From Aquificota bacterium (GTDB lineage Bacteria > Aquificota > Aquificia > Aquificales > Hydrogenothermaceae): a stretch of 11,524 bases of DNA. Of this stretch, positions 6,357 through 11,524 are shown piece after piece (the first letter of the stretch is position 1; the number at the start of each line of letters is the position of its first letter). The DNA lies in the NCBI GenBank assembly GCA_013153235.1, contig JAADEU010000075.1, positions 1 through 11,524 of the forward strand, read 5' to 3'. The position numbers were made by a program, and so were the translations under genes. The notes beneath the pieces are model-generated. The model ran no database searches. It was not told where the DNA came from and saw only the letters and a program-made list of their open reading frames with translations.

Positions 6357-8086
6357 TGATGCATGAAAGGGACGACGTCCAAAAGCTGATAATTCTTGCC
6401 AAGGAAAAGGGTTACATTACCTATCAGGAATTATCAGAAACAATCGACGAAGACCTCCTCCTTTCTGAAGAAGAGCTGGAACAGCTGATAGAATACCTGA
6501 ATGAACTGAATATTGATGTTGTAGAAGAGGGCAAACCGGAGGAATTCTCAGGTGAAAGTGAGCATCTGGGAATCAACCTCTCAGACGATGCATGGTCAAA
6601 AACAGATGACCCTGTAAAGCTGTACCTGAAAGAGATGGGGAAAATCCCCCTCCTTACAAGACAGGAAGAGATAATGCTGGCCAAGGAGATTGAAAGGGCC
6701 AGAAAAAAAGTATTCAGAGGCCTTTTGAGGACATCTTTTCTGGCTGAGAGACTCCTTGATGAATGGGCCAAGATTGCAGACGGTAAGATGAAGGTGAAGG
6801 ACCTTATAAATGTGGATACACAGAATGAGATGGATGATGAAAACGACGAAACGGAAGTAATGGACAGTCTTACCCAGGAGTTTATAGCCAAAGGTCTGAA
6901 ACTGGCTGAGATGTACAGAGAATTGAAGGACCTTGAATATGCAATCATAGATGACCCTGACAATGAGGAACTGAAAAAGGAGTTTATCAAAAAACACGCA
7001 TCGGTAAACAGATTTATCAAAAGTCTGAATATCAAATTCACAAAACTTGATAAGATTGAAGACGAGCTGAAAGACCTCTACATGAGACTCAAAAGGAAAG
7101 AAAAGGACCTTAACAAAAGACTCAAGAAACTCCAGAAGATAGACCCTGATGTGGAAAAACTCCTGAAAGGTGACTACAACGACCCTGAAATACTGAAAAA
7201 AATCGAGGAAAACGGACTGTCCTTTGGAAGGTTTGAGATTCTCAGGACAGAAACCCTCAGACTGAGGGAAGAGGTTGAGGAACTGAAAGAGAAGATAGGA
7301 ACTGTTCCAACAGAGTTTGAGCATGTTATAAACATCATTCAGGAAGGTAGAAAAGAAGTAAACGAAACAAAACAGAAAATAGTCCAGTCAAACCTCAGGC
7401 TCGTTGTTTCAATAGCCAAGAAGTATACAAACAGGGGTCTGCAGTTTCTGGACCTGATTCAGGAAGGAAATATCGGTCTTATGAAGGCCGTTGATAAGTT
7501 TGACTATAAAAAGGGATACAAATTTTCCACCTATGCCACATGGTGGATTAGACAGGCAATTACCAGGGCAATAGCAGACCAGGCAAGGACAATAAGAATT
7601 CCTGTCCATATGATTGAGACGATAAACAAACTTGTCAGGGTGGCAAGGTCTATGGTTCAGGAACTGGGCAGAGAGCCTACACCTGAAGAGATAGCCAAGA
7701 AGGTTGGTATGCCCCCTGAAAAAGTTAGAAAGATTCTCAGAACTTCACAGGAACCTATTTCCCTGGAAACACCTATCGGTGATGATGATGAATCACACCT
7801 GGGAGACTTTATTGAGGACAAAACAGTACTGTCCCCTGAACAGCACGTTCTCAGACAGGCACTGAGACAGCAGCTTGAGGAAGTTCTGTCTACTCTTTCA
7901 GAAAGGGAAGAACAGGTTCTCAGGTACAGATTTGGACTTGAGGACGATACAGAATATACCCTTGAGCAGGTAGGTAAAAAGTTTGGCGTTACAAGGGAAA
8001 GAATCAGACAGATAGAGGCGAAAGCACTGAGAAAGCTCAGACACCCACACAGGGCGAAATATCTCAGACCTTTCTGTGAGGACTAA
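6353..8086 (+). CDS. rpoD: RNA polymerase principal sigma factor (sigma-70, RpoD)
   Basis: Housekeeping sigma factor that directs RNA polymerase to -35/-10 promoters. The 577-aa protein has an N-terminal region 1.1-like segment (about 1-75) and region 1.2 (DDPVKLYLKEMGKIPLLT, 85-102). A long charged, helix-rich non-conserved region follows (about 118-340). Regions 2.1-2.4 include NLRLVVSIAKKY and FSTYATWWIRQAITRAI (391-407), and region 3 spans about 415-500. Region 4 carries the helix-turn-helix VTRERIRQIEAKALRKLR (546-563). Three ATG codons run in a row; the first (6353) overlaps the dnaG stop by 4 bp and was chosen. AGGAGG (6335-6340) lies 12 nt upstream of it, a long spacing, so re-initiation after dnaG may matter. 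A hairpin at the stop codon probably ends the transcript. Confidence 0.98.
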   Translation: MMMHERDDVQKLIILAKEKGYITYQELSETIDEDLLLSEEELEQLIEYLNELNIDVVEEGKPEEFSGESEHLGINLSDDAWSKTDDPVKLYLKEMGKIPLLTRQEEIMLAKEIERARKKVFRGLLRTSFLAERLLDEWAKIADGKMKVKDLINVDTQNEMDDENDETEVMDSLTQEFIAKGLKLAEMYRELKDLEYAIIDDPDNEELKKEFIKKHASVNRFIKSLNIKFTKLDKIEDELKDLYMRLKRKEKDLNKRLKKLQKIDPDVEKLLKGDYNDPEILKKIEENGLSFGRFEILRTETLRLREEVEELKEKIGTVPTEFEHVINIIQEGRKEVNETKQKIVQSNLRLVVSIAKKYTNRGLQFLDLIQEGNIGLMKAVDKFDYKKGYKFSTYATWWIRQAITRAIADQARTIRIPVHMIETINKLVRVARSMVQELGREPTPEEIAKKVGMPPEKVRKILRTSQEPISLETPIGDDDESHLGDFIEDKTVLSPEQHVLRQALRQQLEEVLSTLSEREEQVLRYRFGLEDDTEYTLEQVGKKFGVTRERIRQIEAKALRKLRHPHRAKYLRPFCED

Positions 8087-8403
8087 GTCCCCTTTTCCGG
8101 GGACTTTTCCCCATATAGCTTTTTGATAATCCTCAGGTACTCCCTCTCAACTGTCAGATATACAAAAAACGAGACGAAGAGAACAAGGAGCACAACCATA
8201 AACAGGTTGTAAAAAACAGGGAGAAATTTTGCAGAGGGACAGTCTGAATCCGACCCTCCAAAACGGCTTACCTCAGGAAAGCCAAAAAACATAAAAATAT
8301 AAATCACAAACCACATACCAATCAGGAACACGAGAAACGGAGGCAGTAGTTTACCAATCTTCTTCCTGTTTTCAATAAATCTGATTTCCTTTTCATCAAG
8401 CAT
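8083..8403 (-). CDS. Small membrane protein of unknown function, two predicted helices
   Basis: I do not recognise this 106-aa protein. It has a charged N-terminus (MLDEKEIRFIENRKKIGK), a hydrophobic helix at about 19-42 (PPFLVFLIGMWFVIYIFMFF), and a short loop with GGSDSDCPSAK carrying the only cysteine. A second helix at about 63-84 (LPVFYNLFMVVLLVLFVSFF) is followed by a basic C-terminal tail. This is a helical hairpin with both ends probably cytoplasmic. The ATG has AGGA 9 nt upstream. It converges on rpoD and overlaps its stop by 4 bp; its last codons form the rpoD terminator hairpin. It diverges from hemH, whose -35 element touches its start codon. The membrane topology and Shine-Dalgarno support a real gene, but no family can be named. 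Confidence 0.7.
   Translation of the reverse strand: MLDEKEIRFIENRKKIGKLLPPFLVFLIGMWFVIYIFMFFGFPEVSRFGGSDSDCPSAKFLPVFYNLFMVVLLVLFVSFFVYLTVEREYLRIIKKLYGEKSPEKGT
8085..8108 (+). terminator. Intrinsic terminator of dnaG-rpoD
   Basis: AAGTCCCC (8085-8092) pairs perfectly with GGGGACTT (8099-8106) across a 6-nt loop. The descending arm runs into a T-stretch (8105-8108), then CCCC. The hairpin starts in the last two bases of the rpoD stop codon. The U-run is short, so efficiency is uncertain. On the opposite strand the same hairpin sits in the last codons of the small membrane protein gene without a U-run, so bidirectional termination is doubtful. Confidence 0.55.
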
Positions 8404-8430
8404 TGTTATATATCCTGTATGTTTTATAAT
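8403..8430 (+). promoter_or_regulatory. Sigma-70 promoter for hemH
   Basis: TTGTTA (8403-8408) is followed after a 16-bp spacer by a perfect TATAAT (8425-8430). Transcription would start near 8437-8440, about 30 nt before the hemH ATG at 8467, and AGGGG at 8458-8462 serves as the ribosome site. The -35 touches the start codon of the divergent small membrane protein gene, so that gene's promoter must lie within or across this element. Confidence 0.55.
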
Positions 8431-8466
8431 GTATTAGCATAAAAATGATAAAACAGCAGGGGTATT

Positions 8467-9402
8467 ATGGCAAAAACTGGCGTTGTATTGATGAATATGG
8501 GGGGACCGGACAGCCTTGAGGCTATCCAGCCGTTCCTTTACAACCTCTTTTCAGACCACAATATCATAAGGATTCCCCGGCCTATCCAGAAACCTGTGGC
8601 ATATCTGATTTCAAAAATCAGGGCAAAGAAAACCGAGGAGTACTACAGGGTTATGGGGGGAAAATCACCCCAGAAAGAACAGACGCTGGAGCAGGCACAG
8701 GCTTTACAGGAAAGGCTCGGTGATGATTATACTGTGGTTGTAGCAATGAGATACTGGCATCCATTCACTGAAGAAGCGGTTGAAAAGCTGATTAGGGAAA
8801 AGGTTGAGAGGGTAATACTCCTTCCCCTTTACCCCCACTACAGTAAGACCACAACAGGCTCATCATTTCAGGAATTTGACAGGGTATACAGAGAGAAAGG
8901 ACTTGACATTCCTGTCAGAAGGGTAGAGTCCTACCATAACCATCCACTTTTTATAAAGGCCTGGGTTGAGAAGATAAAAGAGGATGTAGGCGAGGACTAC
9001 AGGGATTTTTATTTCCTCTTTTCGGCCCATTCACTACCCCAGAAGGTTATTCAGGAAGGAGACCCTTATAAAGACCAGATAGAGGAAACTGTTAGATTGA
9101 TAATGGAACATTTTCCCGGGGTTGCACATTCCATAGCTTACCAGTCTAAAGTCAGTCCGGTAAAATGGCTTGAGCCATTTACAGACGAAGAAATCCAGAG
9201 ACTTGCAAATGAGGGTATCAGGAAACTTGCCGTTATTCCTGTTTCTTTTGTTTCAGAGCATTCTGAAACCCTTTACGAACTTGATATCCAGTACGGTGAA
9301 CTTGCCTCCCAGGCGGGAATAACCGATTATAAAAGAGTAGGAACTTTGAGGAATCATCCTCTGTTTATACAGGCCCTTGAGGATATTGTAAAGGGGGAGT
9401 AA
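8467..9402 (+). CDS. hemH: Ferrochelatase
   Basis: Inserts Fe(II) into a porphyrin in late haem synthesis. The 311-aa length matches compact bacterial ferrochelatases without a C-terminal iron-sulfur extension. Visible signatures are the N-terminal GVVLMNMGGPDS (5-16), LLPLYPHYSKTTTGSS (118-133), FSAHSLPQKVIQEGDPY (185-201) with the metal-site histidine H188, and the PVSFVSEHSETLYELD segment (258-273) with the partner acid E264. YQSKVSPVKWLEPFTDE (225-241) is also typical. It starts at an ATG behind AGGGG with 4-nt spacing, and a good promoter lies just upstream. It is followed one base later by an exported coiled-coil gene, so it heads a small operon. Whether the substrate is protoporphyrin or coproporphyrin cannot be read from the sequence by eye. 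Confidence 0.97.
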   Translation: MAKTGVVLMNMGGPDSLEAIQPFLYNLFSDHNIIRIPRPIQKPVAYLISKIRAKKTEEYYRVMGGKSPQKEQTLEQAQALQERLGDDYTVVVAMRYWHPFTEEAVEKLIREKVERVILLPLYPHYSKTTTGSSFQEFDRVYREKGLDIPVRRVESYHNHPLFIKAWVEKIKEDVGEDYRDFYFLFSAHSLPQKVIQEGDPYKDQIEETVRLIMEHFPGVAHSIAYQSKVSPVKWLEPFTDEEIQRLANEGIRKLAVIPVSFVSEHSETLYELDIQYGELASQAGITDYKRVGTLRNHPLFIQALEDIVKGE

Positions 9403-9403
9403 G

Positions 9404-10030
9404 ATGGTGAGGGTTTTAGCTTTTATGGTGGCGTTTGGTTTGTTTTTCAGTCAGACTGCTTTTTCAGGTACCGCTGTAAGCGTGATTCAGGTTAAGGTGA
9501 ATATTGTCCAGGCTTATAACCAGTTTAAAAACAGTTATAACAGTACCCTGTCAGAAATCAAAAAGGAAATCGGTACTATCGACAGGATGGCACAGTCCAG
9601 TCCAAGACAACAGGCTGTTAACCGGTACATGTCTCTGGAAGAAAAGCTGTACAAGAGGAAAGTAAATATCTCCAAAAAATACGAGAGATTTATACAGACT
9701 GTATCCAGATACCTCAACCAGAAGAAGGCCGATAACGAGCTGAAAAAAATGATTGAAGAGGAGCTTTCTGAGAACCACAGGAATCTGGAATCTGTTTTTG
9801 ACCAGCTGATTAGATACGCCAACCTGAAGCAGGAGCTTCTTGAGCTTGTGGAGAAGGGAAAAATAGAAAATGGTGAGATTATTTTCACAGACCAAAAGGA
9901 TGTTGACAGGTACAACAGTCTAGTCAGGGAAATTGATGCAACCATCGGAAAAATAGAGCAGTACTCAAAGGAATTTTCCAGATATAACCAGAAAATCCTG
10001 AACCAGATTACCAGACTGGATAATGAGTAG
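9404..10030 (+). CDS. Exported coiled-coil protein of unknown function
   Basis: I do not recognise a named family. The 208-aa protein opens with a typical signal peptide (VRVLAFMVAFGLFFSQTAFS; likely cleavage near residues 20-24). The rest is almost entirely charged amphipathic helix, rich in Lys/Glu/Gln and Arg with no cysteine. Heptad-like stretches run through about 35-60, 75-150 and 165-205, so an elongated periplasmic coiled coil is expected. A short beta-like segment (ENGEIIFTDQ, 155-164) breaks the helices. The ATG lies one base after the hemH stop, with GGGGGAG inside the end of hemH 4 nt upstream, and its end overlaps the next gene by 8 bp. The tight packing suggests co-expression with hemH; any role in haem or metal handling is only a guess. 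Confidence 0.8.
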   Translation: MVRVLAFMVAFGLFFSQTAFSGTAVSVIQVKVNIVQAYNQFKNSYNSTLSEIKKEIGTIDRMAQSSPRQQAVNRYMSLEEKLYKRKVNISKKYERFIQTVSRYLNQKKADNELKKMIEEELSENHRNLESVFDQLIRYANLKQELLELVEKGKIENGEIIFTDQKDVDRYNSLVREIDATIGKIEQYSKEFSRYNQKILNQITRLDNE

Positions 10031-10763
10031 TACACAGGCAGACAGACCTGTAGTTGTTGTCAGTAGCTGTCTGGCAGGTAAGAAGGTCAGGTACGACGGC
10101 TCCTCTGTTGACGACAGGTACATAAAAAAACTACTGGGGTATGTTCATCCGGTAGAGGTGTGTCCGGAGGTGGAGATAGGCCTGCCTGTTCCCCGTAAAA
10201 AGGTCTTCCTGTACCTGTCTGAAAGGGGCAAGAGGCTTATTCAGGAAGGAACCGGAGCTGACCTGACAGAAGATATGAGAAGATTTTCCACATCCTTTCT
10301 GGATTCCCTTGGAGGGGTTGATGGATTTCTGCTAAAGGCAAAATCCCCTTCCTGTGGTATTACAGGGGCAAAGGCCTACCTCCGTCCAGACAGAAAAATA
10401 TACGCAGGAAGAAAGAAGGGTATCTTTGCAGAGGCTGTTCTGGAAAAGTACAGGTATTTTCCGGTTACTGATGAGGTTATCCTGAGGGATTTCTACAGGA
10501 GATTCTCATTTTTAAACAGGCTGTATTTGTTTTTTTATTACAGGGTTTATGGTCCTGAGTATATCCTGTCGGAGTTTGTTCACATTCTGGAGTTATTTAA
10601 TAAAAAAAGAACAGCAATTTTCAAAAAAAATCCGGATAAGGAGAACTTCATCAGAATATTCTCCGTTGACCTGACAGAGAAAAGATTTAAGCAGAAAATA
10701 AAAAACGGTGAATTAAAAAAATTTATCTCTTTCCCTGCTGAGCTTCTGGACTATCCTGCGTAG
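10023..10763 (+). CDS. DUF523 (TudS-like) iron-sulfur protein with extra C-terminal domain
   Basis: The first 150 or so residues are a DUF523 domain: SSCLAGKKVRYDG (14-26), VCPEVEIGLPVPR (46-58), and LLKAKSPSCGITGAK (103-117). The three cysteines C16, C47 and C111 match those that hold a [4Fe-4S] cluster in TudS, a DUF523 protein characterised as a 2-thiouracil desulfidase. A similar sulfur-removing role is inferred here. Residues about 155-246 form an extra helical, Phe/Tyr-rich domain starting RDFYRRFSFLNRLYLFFYYR. It sits where YbgA-type proteins carry DUF1722, but I cannot see a convincing DUF1722 match. The 246-aa protein starts at an ATG overlapping the upstream coiled-coil gene by 8 bp, with only a weak ribosome site, so coupling is likely. 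It converges with truD and overlaps it by 13 bp. Confidence 0.85.
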   Translation: MSSTQADRPVVVVSSCLAGKKVRYDGSSVDDRYIKKLLGYVHPVEVCPEVEIGLPVPRKKVFLYLSERGKRLIQEGTGADLTEDMRRFSTSFLDSLGGVDGFLLKAKSPSCGITGAKAYLRPDRKIYAGRKKGIFAEAVLEKYRYFPVTDEVILRDFYRRFSFLNRLYLFFYYRVYGPEYILSEFVHILELFNKKRTAIFKKNPDKENFIRIFSVDLTEKRFKQKIKNGELKKFISFPAELLDYPA

Positions 10764-11524
10764 ATATGTTTCAAATACATGGTTGCATATGCCCCCTTTG
10801 GAAGAAAAAATTCTATTCTGCCGGATTTTATAGATACATCCTCTGCCTTTAAGAAGGTCTTTCTGTAGTCCCCTTTTATTTTAAGGTCCGAAAGTTTTTC
10901 CACCAGCTCTCCCAGACTGAATCCCTCCTTCTTCAGAACCTCATCGTACACGGCTTCTTCATAGTCCTTGATTTCCACCCTGTACCCCAGTAGAGGCCAG
11001 AACCTCGGAAAGCTATCCATCAGGGTATTAAGGTCCGTTTCAGGAATAAAATATTTCAGGTTCTTCTCAACAAGGTAGTGGCCAAGGAATCTACCCCTGA
11101 TATAAGCCATCAGGCTTTTATTCCACAGATGACTCAGGTAGGCATCGATATAAAAATTTTCAAGCCATCTGAGCTTTTTCCAGCTTCCTGTATTGTTCAG
11201 CTTCTTTAGCAGAGCCTTACCCCTTTCTCTGTTTCTGCTTATCCTCTGTATGTCGTAGTAGTTTATGAACCAGTCCTGTTTTTTCAGGGAATTACCCTTC
11301 AGTTTTATTGAAAATTTATTGCCTTTCAGATTTCCTATTTTTAATTTTTTTCTGACCTTTCCCAGGTTTATAAGACCGTAAAAGGTTCCCTCTGAAAGTT
11401 TTTCAAGAACGGTTTCCCCCAGAAATTTATCTACGGTTACATACTGGAATGTAAGGGCATTTTTATCCTTGAGCCCTGCATAAGAAAGGTTGTACCTGGC
11501 TGCCACATCTCTGGTGTTCAGATT
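10751..11524 (-). CDS. truD: tRNA pseudouridine synthase TruD, 5' end outside the window
   Basis: Isomerises a uridine to pseudouridine in tRNA (U13 in E. coli). The reading frame stays open to the right edge, so the start is missing; the 257 residues seen are the middle and C-terminus. A GTG at 11506 is not the real start, since NTRDV continues the domain upstream of it. The catalytic motif reads YAGLKDKNALTFQ with the aspartate at fragment residue 20 (GLKD). The segment RWLENFYIDAYLSHLWN (119-135) resembles the conserved helix of the family. PLLGYR (177-182) recalls the PLxGY form of archaeal relatives, and the LPKGAYATMYLKHI end is the usual TruD C-terminus. The second family motif (NYFGxQRFG) is altered to NYYDIQRIS at 88-96. 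The whole protein would probably be short for the family. It converges with the DUF523 gene, overlapping it by 13 bp, with no visible terminator. Confidence 0.93.
   Translation of the reverse strand, partial: NLNTRDVAARYNLSYAGLKDKNALTFQYVTVDKFLGETVLEKLSEGTFYGLINLGKVRKKLKIGNLKGNKFSIKLKGNSLKKQDWFINYYDIQRISRNRERGKALLKKLNNTGSWKKLRWLENFYIDAYLSHLWNKSLMAYIRGRFLGHYLVEKNLKYFIPETDLNTLMDSFPRFWPLLGYRVEIKDYEEAVYDEVLKKEGFSLGELVEKLSDLKIKGDYRKTFLKAEDVSIKSGRIEFFLPKGAYATMYLKHIYAG

Noticed and set aside
6424..7324. Two long minus-strand open frames (205 and 242 codons) opposite rpoD
   Set aside because: They lie antisense to the charged Lys/Glu-rich region of rpoD, whose codon use leaves few stops in reverse. 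Their translations are Ser/Phe/Leu-rich with no domain or ribosome site, while rpoD is certain.
9535..10035. Minus-strand open frame of 166 codons opposite the coiled-coil gene
   Set aside because: Same effect: the reverse of a Glu/Lys/Gln-rich helical protein. The plus-strand gene has a signal peptide, a strong ribosome site and operon spacing.

Overview
The window looks like chromosomal core DNA from a thermophilic bacterium, most plausibly Aquificota (Hydrogenothermaceae / Persephonella-like). This rests on moderately AT-rich DNA, heavy use of AGG/AGA and ATA codons, Lys/Glu/Ile-rich proteins, a short TruD, and the CRISPR repeat style. The assignment is inference; nothing in the window proves the genus. 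Coding density is high. The only stretch longer than 300 bases without a confident protein gene is the left edge.

Left edge (1-342): the end of a CRISPR array, consisting of one partial repeat, one 39-nt spacer and one complete repeat of about 29 nt. It is oriented on the minus strand, so the AT-rich, dyad-rich stretch to its right (90-342) is the likely leader side. No cas gene is in view.

Minus-strand operon (4582 down to 343): folP (dihydropteroate synthase) - cdaA (diadenylate cyclase) - cdaR (single YbbR-domain cyclase regulator) - thrS (threonyl-tRNA synthetase). The first three genes overlap and thrS follows after 35 bp. This joins folate synthesis, c-di-AMP signalling and tRNA charging in one transcript.

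Plus-strand operon (4707-8086): dnaG (primase) and rpoD (principal sigma factor) overlap as ATGA, a compact macromolecular-synthesis operon without rpsU. It diverges from folP across a 124-bp AT-rich region. A GC-rich hairpin at the rpoD stop is the likely terminator. It also lies inside the last codons of a convergent gene for a small two-helix membrane protein (8403-8083).

Right part: a recognisable -35/-10 promoter precedes hemH (ferrochelatase). Behind hemH, tightly packed, come an exported coiled-coil protein of unknown function and a DUF523/TudS-type Fe-S protein with an unassigned C-terminal domain. Converging on it is truD (tRNA pseudouridine synthase), whose 5' end lies outside the window and whose second conserved motif is degenerate.

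Most of this is conserved housekeeping DNA and I see no clear undescribed system. The best leads are the CRISPR edge with its structured leader, the hemH/coiled-coil/TudS cluster, the degenerate TruD motif, and the folP-cdaA-cdaR-thrS arrangement.
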